A model generated the notes under the pieces. That model saw only the letters and a list, made by a program, of their open reading frames with translations, had not been told where the DNA came from and ran no database searches. The translations under genes and the position numbers were made by a program. This document shows, in pieces, positions 1 through 11,071 of a stretch of DNA of 64,000 nucleotides (position 1 is its first letter; every line of letters starts with the position of its first letter). The stretch spans positions 10,181,312 to 10,245,311 of the forward strand of contig NC_092675.1 in the NCBI RefSeq assembly GCF_964355755.1, given 5' to 3'. The DNA comes from Antedon mediterranea (Eukaryota > Echinodermata > Crinoidea > Comatulida > Antedonidae).

Positions 1-105
1 TCCACCACCAGAACTAGGAGCGAGTCGGCCTCGAACCCTTGCCAATGTTGCTGTTGGCTCTTTAGGTACGGTAAACGGCGCCTTAATTTGGCTCTCTAAA
101 ATGTA
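1..105 (-). repeat. SINE-like tRNA-derived fragment cut by window edge
   Basis: The opening bases resemble, in order, the head region of the complete SINE at 11912-12227: a CCACCAGAAC word, then a GAGCGAGT word, then a reversed B-box-like CCTCGAACCC. It is diverged and truncated by the window start, so boundaries are approximate. Confidence 0.4.
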
Positions 106-1080
106 AGAGTTGCAACGTTGACTTATTATGTTTAGTTTAAAGTAGGTCATGGTACATTAAATTTATAAGCATAAACTATTGCATTCATCCATAAACTGCC
201 TATAAGTTTACACGTTTGTTTATTTTATTTCTTATCGTTTTTGCAGCTGAAGCTGAATTACAAGATATTTATATTAAAAGCATTAAAATTGATGGTTAAA
301 AAATGGTAAAAATTAAACCACATAGAAACATGGTACATACACAATACATTCACGTAAAAAAAAGTACAAAAACAAGTTATAAAAGGTTAAAAACTATACA
401 CCACTAGTAGTCGTACTGTATATGGTTATTGAAATAAATAAATAAATTCCATAAGAAACTGAGGTTTTTACTGTATACGGCGAAAATATTGCAAGTGGTG
501 GTCAGCCTAATTAGGAGTCTCGATAGCCATATCGATCTTTTAAAATTCCAGTTGTCAACAATGCGTCTATTAGTAGAAAATGCCTTCTTAATAAGACTAT
601 AGTTTCAACCTAAAAGAATGCCCTCAAGAGTGATGCTATACTTAGAAAAATATAAACTAAATAAGCTTTAGAAATTTGTTTTTTGAATATGCCATTTAAT
701 GGCAATTTAATTTGATCAAAAAATAAATTACTAACTTGAAAAAAACGTTAATAAACCTGCAAAATGGCATGGCCTATTTCAAGTATGTACAATATATCAT
801 AAAAAAAACTACATTTTTGTTGGCTCTGTTAATAGTGTCAACACCAACTTTCTCCTGAGTAAGATGTAAGACCTAATTAAAAATCTATTAATAATCCAAA
901 CCTATAATGTATGTATACATAGTCTAATATTTTTTTTTTAAGTGAATATTTTCAGTTTTTAAATTTAATTTAAATCAACTGGTTACATGCATTTTAAATT
1001 ACCACCATATTCCAAACAAGTAGTGCCAAATCACATGTTCTAATGAATGCCTACATGAAGAAGATTCCGGGTTTAAAAAT
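106..1080. other. AT-rich intergenic stretch
   Basis: No coding or repeat structure was recognised apart from short A/T runs and a small AAATAAAT run near 435-450. Confidence 0.4.
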
Positions 1081-1800
1081 CTTTTTCAAATATAGTTCAA
1101 ATGTTAATAACCATACAATAGGTCATTATTGGACATAATGTGTCATTGGACTCTATAGAAACATGTATGTTCTGAATAATTTGACACTAAAAATAATTTC
1201 ATATGTACTATATTTTCAAAGTTATGCGATTTTATGTAGTGCAAAGTTCAAAGGTCAATAATGTTAGAATCGGCCATTTTTTGCAAAAACATGCCATTAG
1301 ACTAAATATAAATATGTAGTTTTTGAACAGTTTGAGCCATATTGTGTGTCTCTCAGATTAGTGGTTGCTAAGATATGAAAAATCAAGGTCAAAGGTCAAT
1401 AATGTTAGAATCCGCCATTTTTTGCAAAAACATGCCATTAGACTGGATATAAATGTGTAGTTTCTGAACAATTTAAGCCCTAATTTGTATATCTCCGATT
1501 AGTGGTTGCTGAGATATGATAAATCAAGGTCAAAGGTCAATAATGTTAGAAATAGCACTTCCATTCATTTTTGGACAAACTTTTTCATTAAAGTGAATAT
1601 AAAAACATATATTCTAACGATTTTGACACCATAATTAAGTATCTGTGACTAGCGGTTCCCAAGATACAGAGTACGTTATTAAAAATGGCGGCCATTTTTA
1701 ATTATGCAAATTAGGCTACTTCCTGTTGTCGAAAAATGTCCTAACGTTGATAAATGTGTTCAGTACTGTCTAAAGAACACATTTCATCAAAAAAAACTTT
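1081..1800. repeat. ~140-bp tandem/dispersed repeat with DR1-like words
   Basis: Three degenerate copies of a roughly 140-bp unit follow each other. Each has AGGTCAAAGGTCA or a near match, then AATGTTAGAAT, a GCCATTTTTTGCAAAAACAT block and a GTGGTTGCTGAGATATG block. The direct AGGTCA pairs with one-base spacing lie at 1245-1257 (first half AGTTCA), 1386-1398 and 1527-1539. The last part contains AAATGGCGGCCATTTTT, a near-palindromic YY1-like word. Relatives occur at 26850-27230, 30540-30870, 33200-33610 and 34505-34780, so this is a dispersed family. Confidence 0.7.
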
Positions 1801-1967
1801 TCTTGCAATTTGTGTGAGAAAAGGGTCATTTTTTAGCTAAATCCCATGGACTAATAGGCCTACTCTATAGGCCTACTTATTAGGACCCTGGAATACTTCT
1901 GCCCATGTTGCAAGCCGTAAACTAAAACGTCTTCTTCTCACTGTGTCGCGGTATTAATTAAACCAAT

Positions 1968-2370
1968 TAGGATGGTATTTATTTGAATAAACACAATTAT
2001 GCTATTTTTAGTAGATTTCATCGGACTGTTATCTATACAAATTATCAAGCATTTGTTATTCTTTTTTACCACTTTTTATTCTATAGAGGATTTTATTTGT
2101 AAATGTACCATATTATTAAAACTAAAATATGTGATGTATCCCTCGAGCACCTCCCTCAAATTAATTCCGTCTCCCTACCAAACAATAAACACTATGTAAA
2201 ACGCTATTAATCATCTAAGACACTGTGAAACAGGTTAGTGAGTATGGTCTGGTTTAGTTTTACGAATATTAAGCATTTCAATGGTATGGTCAAGAATTTC
2301 CTTCTAAAACCCGAGTCATTATCAATCCGAGAACCATCGTCTACACTTCCTAGTGGGGAAGCGAGCGAAA
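1968..2370 (+). repeat. Dispersed repeat copy A (about 400 bp)
   Basis: It is collinear with 46465-46880. Both contain GGTATTTATTTGAATAAAC, CAAGCATTTGTTATTC, ACCAAACAATAAACACTAT, TTAATCATCTAA and CCGAGAACCATCGTCTACAC in the same order. A short relative is at 54739-54810. No coding function is seen, and the small ORF inside is incidental. Confidence 0.65.
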
Positions 2371-2711
2371 AAAAACCTTAATTTTAGCTTTTTAAATTTC
2401 TAACGCACAATTTTGACCCCTTGTACGTTTTTATTTACTTAGGCTATATTTTTACCCTTGACCTGAAGTTTACGTGTAGTGAATTTTGATACGTGGTGGA
2501 GATATGTTTGATAATGTAATTCACAAAATGGCGAAGGCCTATATGACAGATGAGTGATCACGTTGAAAAGCTTATTAGGATTATGTTAAATTTATTGAAA
2601 AATATTGTAAAATTGTTGTGATCATTGACATTTTAACAGTTTGAGATAATTATTGTTACGCAAATTGGTACAGAGAGAAATAAAGAATAAGAAAAAAATT
2701 AGATTTCATAC

Positions 2712-2758
2712 AATAACATAATAGGTGATCATTTTATTCTAAATGATCACCTAATAAG
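2712..2758. repeat. Short hairpin
   Basis: AATAGGTGATCATTT is followed after a short loop by AAATGATCACCTAATA, giving a near-perfect stem of about 15 bp next to the Penelope relic. Function is unknown. Confidence 0.5.
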
Positions 2759-2783
2759 CAAAAACCAAGGTATAGAAAACCAC

Positions 2784-2945
2784 ACACATATTTCGAAAAT
2801 ACCAGAAAGAAAAATAAAAGAAGCCATTTGGATAAAGAAAACTGACAATAACATGAACAGATAACAGGGAGGACATGAGCTAAGCCATATTTATGATGAT
2901 ATGATAAAAAGGGACACTAACACCAGAGGACCAGCAGAAAGCTGA
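2784..2945 (+). pseudogene. Penelope-like element C-terminal relic
   Basis: In frame from 2784 the translation gives IKEAIWIKK, then MNR, a stop (TAA 2862-2864), QGG and LSHIYDDMIKRD, ending at TGA 2943-2945. This spacing (basic KEAI segment, MNR-x-x-G, LSHIYDDLL-like end) is the usual carboxy end of GIY-YIG-type Penelope-like retroelement polyproteins. Only about 53 codons survive, with the internal stop at the usual acidic position after MNR. The upstream reverse transcriptase is absent, so this is a 5'-truncated dead copy. Identification is by motif memory only. Confidence 0.55.
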
Positions 2946-3009
2946 CGAACGAAAGAAGACAGAAGATCATCTCATAGTCATTTGCGTGACCAAGGCTACT
3001 GAAATAGCC

Positions 3010-3500
3010 GAAACGTATAGCAAGTAAGTACATGACAATTGGTTTTAAACTAAAAAGTTAAAATTTATTTATAAAATATTAATTTGAAAACAGATTAAAA
3101 TATTTCTAGAAAAAAACGTATAAATTGTAATCTATACAAAGTAATGTTGATTGAGTTATTGAATTATTACTATATTATTTATTTATCTATTCTAATTATT
3201 ATGTTGCAACTTTATCAGGTCAAAAACAGCGACATTAAACATTCATCATCCATAACAAAAATATAAATACCTGTACAGCACAACACCACAACTTTTATTC
3301 ACAAATACAGTATTGCAAAAACTAAATCAAAACGGAATGAAGTGCCTAGCTTTCAGAAAACACTTGTCAGGCTAACGAGGGTACTTAAATAAATAATGTA
3401 AAATTAACATTAATATAAACGGCTGCTGTTAAAAGATGGTTAGGTTAAAAATAAAAACTTTCTACAAAGGCAGACACTTTAGCTCATTTTAGATAAACGA
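3010..3500. other. Intergenic stretch, nothing recognised
   Basis: AT-rich sequence with no open frame, repeat or splice-bounded exon that I can support. Confidence 0.4.
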
Positions 3501-3581
3501 GAGTATAGTAAAGTTAAAACAACTTTCTCACAAATATACTATAACTAAATTATCAAACTGAACTGGTTTAATCGTCCTACC

Positions 3582-3716
3582 TTTCTGTCTGTCGTTTTCT
3601 TTCTCTCCTCGATATCTTGTGCTTTTGAAGTTTGATGTGAAAGCTATTTTTCTCGTCTCACTTTTATACACTCCTATTCCCAAAACACCCAGATGCATAC
3701 GTGACAAAAACGACAA
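3582..3716 (-). CDS. Possible first coding exon of a minus-strand gene
   Basis: An open frame starts with ATG at 3716-3714 and reads MSFLSRMHLGVLGIGVYKSE and onward into a basic segment. The coding sequence runs into AAAG followed by GTAGGA, a reasonable donor with the exon ending at 3582. About 45 codons would be encoded. The region just upstream on this strand (3790-3900) holds CCAAT words. No downstream exon was found, so the call rests on an ATG, a donor and a promoter-like neighbourhood and could be chance. Confidence 0.2.
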
Positions 3717-3719
3717 AAG

Positions 3720-4640
3720 TACACGTCCGATTATTGCTTATTAGATACCTTGTAGACTTCCTATGGGACTATAACGCGACATCTCCGAGCTAGGTATCCA
3801 ATCAGAGAGGTATTTACACATATTCTACCAAACAGTAACTTGTTCTGATTGGTACCAATCAGTTTCATGTATCACGAAATGTGCAAATCATCGGATTGAA
3901 ATTCAACTACAGTTACATTTCTGTGTCAAACTGAACTGAAATAATATTACCAACGTATTATTCTTTCATTTATGTATTATCAATTTATGAAAAATATGGT
4001 CAGATTATGTTACTAAACAATCAAATCTGAAACTGCATACTGATGTGATACCTGAGAAAACATTTTTCTTTAAATTTAGAATAATTTGAATGTTGTCTTG
4101 GATAACATGGTACTCTATCACTCCATGGATAAAAGAATTAGAAGGATATGCATCGACGGCGACATCAAACGATTTTACAACGCGCTTGCCTATACTAAAG
4201 CACTGCTGCCAATCAAACATTGAACTTCGTGTCTCTAACCGCGGCCCTCTGTAGAACGCTGCGAATCAACTGCTACATTTTTTTAGACCAAAACGTAACC
4301 ATGTAGAAATCGTATGCGCAGTCTGAATGTTCTATTGACATGTCTGCGTCGATGATTAATTGACAACAAAAATGTATTGCTGAACAATTCTGTTTTAGTT
4401 TCATAACAATCAGACTACGAAAAGTTCACTTTCTTACGACTGATAATTTTAAGTAGTTGGTAATATTAATAAAATATGCAATTTTTATATTTGAATTATC
4501 ATTATTTGCCTGCCATCTTCTGTCATTAAAAATTGCGTTAATCTATAGAATATTAAATTATGCATTTGACCATGTATGTTGTTAGTGTGTCCGGTGTCCA
4601 CACATAAAACAATCGTGTTTTTAATATATGGCTAAGCAGT
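3720..4640. other. Intergenic stretch with CCAAT words
   Basis: CCAATC near 3797 and ATTGG/CCAATC near 3848-3860 suggest possible promoter elements for the weak exon at 3582-3716. No coding potential is supported in the rest. Confidence 0.25.
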
Positions 4641-4649
4641 GGTTTCTTC

Positions 4650-4892
4650 ATAAATCTCCTTAATTATATTTAAATTTTAGTGCCTGGTGATTGGCTAGTG
4701 GTTATGTCATCCACATCACATCCAATCACCGGGCCTAATTTAATGAAAACAGCGATCCCTGATCCGGGATTGGCTGGCTATGTATAGTTGCGATACGTTA
4801 CCTAGCGGTCGTTTTGAAAAGTACACGCATGGCAAACTTAATCACGAACAAACGAAGTACCTATTATTATTCACACAAGAAGTAAGACAACG
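4650..4892 (+). promoter_or_regulatory. Putative promoter plus non-coding first exon
   Basis: Several CCAAT boxes in both orientations (GATTGGC and CCAATCACC) cluster at 4685-4775. A more GC-rich stretch follows, ending at AAGACAACG before GTGAGTATAT, a strong donor after 4892. The ATG near 4828 opens only about 18 codons before a stop, so the exon would be 5' UTR. GTGATTGGC and CCAATCACC also form a short inverted pair. No partner exon was identified. Confidence 0.3.
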
Positions 4893-5280
4893 GTGAGTAT
4901 ATAGATCATGATTACACGTTGTATCTACTACACTTAATATTAGCCTAGGCCTACCTAGGCAGTATCAATGTCGGCAAATCATATGGCTTACTAGTAAGCC
5001 TAGAAGGCCTAGGCCTAGTATCCTTGCTGATTTTGTAATTTTACATGTAGGCTGAGACAACAAATAGTTATTGTCTCAGATGTAGGGCTACTACAGGTCA
5101 TAAAATACTACTTTAATGTCATAAAAACATTAGCGTAGATCAATCGCGGCAGAAACCTATACTAATTACAATTATAGCATCTACAATTCTAAGCCATTAA
5201 CAATATAGTATTTTATCTGGTATATTGATGAAGTAAGCCTACACTAGGGTCTTCACAATAACGTACAATGTAATTTAATA

Positions 5281-6052
5281 CGCTGTGGCTAAAGATACGG
5301 TACCGTATTCTAACTTCTGTTTACTAAAGGTACGGTAAAATTGCATTACGTCATAATCAGCCAATGGGGTGCTGGTACGTGTGTGACGTCATCGTATAAG
5401 GACTTTTGATTTTTTTTCATATCGCGTCTGTTGTACTTGTATGTAGACAATTCCTGTCGGCGGCGCCATGCTGCATGGATGTGTGTGCGCTGATCGGAGG
5501 GTTTTATTTTTATTCCAAATGGCCTTTAGGCCTATATTTTTTATTAAACTTTGTTTACAATGGTGACCATAAACAACAAGCAAATGCGGACAATAAAGGG
5601 GCCCTCAAATACTATGATTTTTAGACAGTAGCCCCAGGGCTGAGTCACAGAAATCAGCGCACACATGCAGCTGGCCCCAGCCTGGCATCGCTTTCTAACA
5701 CAAACAAACTCATATATGAGGTTATAGTACGTAGTAAGTAGGCCTAGGCCTCTTTTGAAACGGTTTTCTGTATTCTAGAATTAAAATCAACATGTTTTGG
5801 CTTTTCAATAATAATAACAGACGTAGGCTACATTTAGTTTTTGTCACACACGACGGCGATAATAGCGATAAATGAAACATAAAGAAAATGCGGTTGATCA
5901 CTGTTTTCGCGATATGAAAAAAATCCAAAGTCCTTATACGATGACGTCACACACGTACCAGCACCCCATTGGCTGGTTATGACGTAATGCAATTTTACCG
6001 TACCTTTAGTAAACAGAAGTTAGAATACGGTACCGTATCTTTAGCCACGGCG
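5281..6052. mobile_element. Non-autonomous Mutator-like transposon, 772 bp
   Basis: Left arm 5281-5427 is repeated almost perfectly in inverse orientation at 5909-6052, giving terminal inverted repeats of about 147 bp that start CGCTGTGGCTAAAGATACGG (left) and CGCCGTGGCTAAAG (right, reversed). The element is flanked by the identical 9-bp sequence AATTTAATA at 5272-5280 and 6053-6061. Very long terminal repeats plus a 9-bp target duplication are characteristic of Mutator-like elements. The 480-bp interior has no transposase-like frame. Each arm contains TGACGTCA (a full CRE palindrome) and ATTACGTCAT or GACGTAAT words. Confidence 0.85.
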
Positions 6053-6061
6053 AATTTAATA

Positions 6062-7250
6062 ACTGTTTTCAATAAACATTATACTCAGCAGTGGCGTGAG
6101 GCAGAGGCCAACAAGGTTAAATGTCGTTGCACATGTGCAGTAAACAATATATTAGGCACGCGACCGTTTCGTTGTTACCATGCGGTTAATTAAACTGTAA
6201 CATTGTGGGCGGTTCGCGCTCTGTCGGCGAGAGTCAAGGAACCCTTGATCTCACGTCGATGCATATCCTTCTATTCTTTAATCCATGATCACTCCAACTT
6301 AGTTTAATATGGCCTTGAGAAATACACTTACATCTAACAACAAATGTCGTATTCTGATTAAAATTAACATAACTAGGCCTAGTTCTATAGTTTTAGGTGA
6401 ATTTAAGATAAAATCAATAAGCCTATAATTATTTTAATTAAGCTGGTAAGCCTGCTGAAAACATAAAAAAAATTGAAAGCATACTATAGTGTGATATTTC
6501 TACTCTCAGAGGAAAATCATATTAGGACCGTTTGTGATAACAGATTCTTGTCAGCGGTCCAGAGTCGCCAACAGCTATATAAGATAATTGTTGATGATGC
6601 AATGATGGGCAACCAAAGTATGTAAGTTGTGATTGCTATATATTTTCGACCTTGCTGACTCTCGATTACCATCAATAGATTATTTCAAATAGGTGTCTCC
6701 TCTGTGCATGGATTTCAGACTTTTTATCTTTTTAGCTGCATCGTGCCAAATCATAATAATACAGTAATCTGAAATCTGTTGTATTATTGGCAACTTCAAA
6801 ATACAATTTTGTCAGAAGATTTCCAAAAGTAGTTCATCATGCATATAAACGTTCAAAACCTTACAATAACAAAACAAGCAAAGTATCACTCACAGCACAG
6901 CGCATTTTAACTTTGGATACCCAAACAACGAGATGCCGCGGAAATTGAATCAATCTAACAACAGGAGGCTGAGCTTCACTTGCAAAGATAGAGTTTGATC
7001 TGAGGGTGGCTTTGAAGAATACATACACAATACAATAGTAGACCGGCAGCTCAGAGACATTTGGTTAGATGAGCTAGGTACCAATATCTGACTATTTAAG
7101 TGTGTTGGGGGGTCACTTGAAGTCACTGAAAATGGGAGTTTGCCGGGTACCCCCTGCTGCGTCTAGACCGGGGGGACCCCGAAAAGTACTAAACAATTGG
7201 CCCCGGTTAGATGAGAGAGATACCACCTAATTTTACCACCATGGGATGCC
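6062..7250. other. Intergenic stretch, nothing recognised
   Basis: There is no supported exon or repeat. Short GC-richer patches occur near 6205-6260 and 7130-7200. Confidence 0.4.
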
Positions 7251-7473
7251 CATTGATTTGATTGATTTATTCAATATCGGCTCAACAGAATACATAAAAA
7301 TATATAATGAAAAAAAAGCCAGGATTGTCAAAAGCGAACCCAATCACTGTTTAAAGACTTTCCTTTAACATAAATAAAATATAATATAAATATAAAATAA
7401 ATGACGAGAAAAAAATAATTAATTAAAATCTATAGACATAATGTAAAAAAAATACAGCAGGGACCAGGTAAAA

Positions 7474-7737
7474 TCAAAAGAAATAGTGTTGGTGAAGACT
7501 AGTCTCGAATTCTCGAAACCTGCCAAGGAGAGCAAGCTCACTTAATTCAGAGGGAAGACCATTCCAAAGTTTACAGAATCTAGGAAAGAGTGAAGATTGA
7601 AAACGGACAGTTCGAGCAAAGGGTGGCCTGAATAGAAGATCAAATTTCAGAGAAATAGGAGAAAAAACAAGAAGAAACATCGAGATCAATAATAGTGTAT
7701 AAACATTTGACAACATAGATAATAGTTTGGAAATCAA
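7474..7737 (-). pseudogene. LINE carboxy-terminal tail
   Basis: The frame holds RTVRFQSSLFPRFCKLWNGL, PSEL and a final FREFETSLHQHYF. This is the arginine-rich, LWN-LP, F-x-x-L ending seen after the reverse transcriptase in many jockey/CR1 elements. A frameshift separates it from 7734-7958 upstream. Confidence 0.65.
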
Positions 7738-8121
7738 TCCGAGAAGTCAAAGAAGGAAGATGAAGGAGAGCCAATCGTATATAGGGCGTTCAAAGTGTTT
7801 ACCCGGAAAAAAGTATCTTGTAAGAATGCGTTGAGGTTTTTCAAGGAGATTAAGATGGGACGCCAAATGTGGGAACCACACAGAAGCACCATATTCCAGA
7901 ATCGGACGACATAAGAATTTGTAAAGCAGAAGAAGAGAATGAGAGTCATTGGTACCAACAGTACGACGGATAAATTCTAAAGTCCTGGAGGCAGAAGAGT
8001 GAACAGCTAAAATGTGGTCGTGCCAGGAAAGGGTACTATTAAGTGTAATGCCAAGGTATTTATGGCTGTTAGTTAGAGATAGAGGGATATCATTAAGAGT
8101 ATAAGGGTAGAGAGTGGGATT

Positions 8122-8721
8122 TCAAGAGCGAGAAACGTGCATAACTTTACATTTATTGATGTTAAGTGGCATTTTATTTACGTTGGACCAAGAAAGAATA
8201 TTGTCAAGATCAGATTGTAGGATAAGGGAATCAGAGTTAGATTGAATATTCATGAAGACAACAGTGTCATCAGCATATTGGAGAATATTAGATTGAAGAG
8301 TAGAGGGAAGATCCGAAACAAAAATATTAAATAACAGAGGGCCTAGTAGAGATCCCTGTAGAACCCCAGATGTTACTTGGGCCCAATTGGAGGAGGAACC
8401 ATTAAAACGCACTCTCTGTGACCGACCAATTAAGTAAGAGGAAATCCAATTAAGTGTAGAGCCACAGAAACCATAGTTGTGAAGTTTTTGAAGAAGAAGA
8501 TTATGAGAAATATTATCAAAGGCCTTGGACCAATCCAGAAATATAACATCGGTTTTAGGAGAATTACTTTTATCAAGATTAGAAGCAAGGTGATGGTAAA
8601 GTTGGGAGACTTGAGTAATAGTTGATCGTCTTGGCACGAAACCATGTTGGGCTTTAGGAATAAGATATAGATCAGTTAAGTGAGTGTTAATATGGGTAGA
8701 AAGAAGTCCTTCTAAGAGCAA
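8122..8721 (-). pseudogene. LINE reverse transcriptase fragment
   Basis: About 199 codons contain the reverse transcriptase blocks HGFVPRRSTITQ, FLDWSKAFDNISH, SGVLQGSLLGPLLF and the catalytic YADD at the expected spacing, then LNINKCKVMHVSRS. The usual VPQGS is VLQGS here. Motifs before the first block are in a broken frame upstream (8722-9033), and the downstream end is shifted. It would copy LINE RNA at a nicked target if intact, but this copy cannot make a full protein. Confidence 0.85.
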
Positions 8722-9033
8722 AGAGAAATAGGTCGATAGATTTTAAGTGTTGCACGATTACCTGATTTGAAAACTGGTACTACATTAGCCCTTTTCCAAT
8801 CAAGTGGAACTTGGCCAAGAGAAAGTGACAGATTATAGATGTTAGAGAGATATGAAGAGATAACAGGACCAGCTAATTTAAGAAGTGAAGGAGAAATATT
8901 GTCTGGTCCAGGAGATTTATGTACGTTTAACTTAGAAATGGCCTCGGAGACATTAAAGGCGGAGACAGAAAAATCAGTAATAGGTGAGAAGCTGATATGT
9001 GAAGAGCAGTGAGATATAGGAGTGTCAAAAGCT

Positions 9034-9372
9034 TCACTGATGACTGACGGGAGAAAAGTTTTCTTTGAAGGAAAGGTTGAAGTGATTAGAAACTAAGGTA
9101 GGATCAGATGATAGGTTACCATTGATTAGAAAACTGGAGGAGTTTAAAGATTTTCGTTTACTCTTAACATTTGGGTTAGAAGATGAGTCTTTTGCCAATT
9201 TCTGGATGTATGAGTAGTAATCAGTATTGCATTGATACTTTACATTGTTACGAATCTGTTGGTATTTCTCCCATACGAGAGGACTATTAGATCTTTTAGC
9301 TTTTTGATATAACCTGTTCTTTTTCTTAATGAGTTGAATAGTATCAGGAGTAATCCAAGGAGAGTTTTTCAA
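9034..9372 (-). pseudogene. LINE ORF part: linker before reverse transcriptase
   Basis: An open frame beginning KNSPWITPDTIQLIKKKN continues into an NRLYQKAKRS basic stretch. This is the conserved segment between endonuclease and reverse transcriptase in jockey/CR1 LINEs (a P-W-x-T start, then lysine-rich). It is separated from the flanking parts by frame breaks. Confidence 0.65.
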
Positions 9373-9762
9373 ACGAGATCTGGATTTTTTGACAGGAACA
9401 ATATCCTTTACTGCAGCAAACAGAACGTCTAAAGTTTTCCCATGTACTATTTATATCATTGGGATCGTAGCCAAGATTCCAAGGAATGTGGGATAGCGTA
9501 GTGTGAAAGTCAAGGACATCAACTTTAGACCATTGTTAAAAAGTACGATCCAGAGTGTTGGAAGGTTTAGTACAGGAGAGGGAAAAGAGAATGGAGTCAT
9601 GGTCACAGTTGTTTAGGCTGGGACCAGATACAATATCTGAAATAGAAAGAGGGTTATTAGTGAATAGAAGATCAAGGATATTTCCAGACTTAGAATGAGC
9701 AGAAAATCTACGAGTAGGAAAGTTAACAAGTTGATGAAAGTCAAGAATGCTAACTACAGAGT

Positions 9763-10530
9763 CTAGAGAATGAGTAAGGGAGAGTCAGGTTGAAGAGGGA
9801 AGTTGAAATCGTCAAGTAGACAGATATTCCAGTATTGGAAAGAGAGATTGAAGATTAAAGACAAGGAGTCTTCTAGAAGATGTAGAAAAGATACATCACT
9901 TGAAGGTGGTCTATAAACACATCCTATTAACATTTTACCAATTGGTAAACATATTTCAGTCCATACTGTCTCGAGACCCTCAATTTCAAATTCATATTTT
10001 CTAACAACTTTAAGATTAGAATTAGTAGCAATTAAAACACCACCCCCATGTCTATTACGGTCTTTTCTGAAAATATTGTATCCGGATAAAATCTGGCTGT
10101 CAGTTATAGTATCGTCAAGCCAGGATTCAGAAATACATAGAATGTCAGATTTGATATCTTCAATTATAGCTTGAAGCTCCAATCGTTTATTAACTATACT
10201 TCTGGCGTTTAGGTACATGCAGGACAAATTCTTCGATTGATGTTGTTGAGAGTCACCGGATGAAACAGTGGAGACATCTAGCGCTTCACTTAAGGATGAT
10301 ACGTCAAGTTCTGGCAGAAAAGAAAATGTACAACGAGGGCAAATCCATTGGCTTATAACATTCAGCTTGATGATATGCAACTCGTAGTTTCTGTTGCTAA
10401 TTCGTCCACACTTAATGTGACAATCTTTAGAGCAGGTAGAGCAATCAACGGATCTATGATATCACAAACAGCACACGGGCTATTAACCGGTCTTGGATTA
10501 GGATTAATGTCGCCATCCGATGCAAGTAGT
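9763..10530 (-). pseudogene. LINE ORF part: PHD-like finger plus APE endonuclease
   Basis: Cys pairs PCAVC, CSTC, CHIKC and WICPRC span about 10530-10330 across one frameshift, matching the PHD-like finger found at the start of many invertebrate LINE ORFs. The open frame ending at 9763 then has LNARSIVNKRLELQAII, CISESWLD, the NRHGGGVLIAT loop, VYRPPSS and LLDDFNFP. These match the early endonuclease motifs (N, E, Y-R-P, D-x-N), with LDDFN where the family usually has GDFN. The catalytic histidine region is lost where the frame breaks near 9763. Confidence 0.75.
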
Positions 10531-10779
10531 GTAGCATTAAATGTAGCTGTATGATTACTGTAATAGGAGCATGGAGCTCCAAACTTAATGTGTCTTCTCT
10601 TGCTGTGAACTGATTTCCTTTTTCCCAGATTGGTATGATCAACAGGAGAGGAGGGCCTAAAATAGGGTTAGCATAGATGAGTGAGGTACCACTCAAAATT
10701 AATGCCAAATGAACAAGTTGTGTTCATACAATACTAAATGGATAACAACAGACTAATTGTTTGCTGCACCGCAAGTGCC

Positions 10780-11035
10780 AGACACCCTAAAGTTAGACTA
10801 GACACCCTCCCCCTTCCCCCAACTAGCCCAGCTTAGATATTGTAGATACCACCAGCAACCAATGTTATATGATTTAGCACATAGTAAGCAATACCAAATG
10901 ACCTATTACAGACCATCTGTACACTGCCTTGGCCCTGGCAGACCCCTTTAAAGTTCGACTAGAGACCCCATTTACCCCAAGTATGGCCTAGCTTAGATAT
11001 TGTAGACAGCACCAGCAGCAAAAACAACACCTAAA
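10780..11035. repeat. Two degenerate direct copies of a ~110-bp unit
   Basis: Copies at about 10780-10860 and 10925-11020 share CAGACCC/CAGACACCC, TAAAGTT-GACTAGA, a C-rich run, and AGCTTAGATATTGTAGA followed by ACCAGCA. Relation to the neighbouring elements is unknown. Confidence 0.55.
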
Positions 11036-11071
11036 ACAATAGTAGGCATGTTAAGGAGCATATTTTAGGCA

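Larger units (their letters stand above)
7257..10700 (-). mobile_element. Decayed CR1/jockey-like LINE
   Basis: Read on the minus strand the pieces lie in LINE order: a PHD-like zinc-finger segment, an APE-type endonuclease, a reverse transcriptase and the usual carboxy tail. The 3' end is AATAAATCAATCAAATCAA at about 7257-7275. Frameshifts and stops split the frame into at least five parts, so the copy is dead. The 5' limit near 10700 is uncertain because the region beyond it is itself repetitive. Confidence 0.8.
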
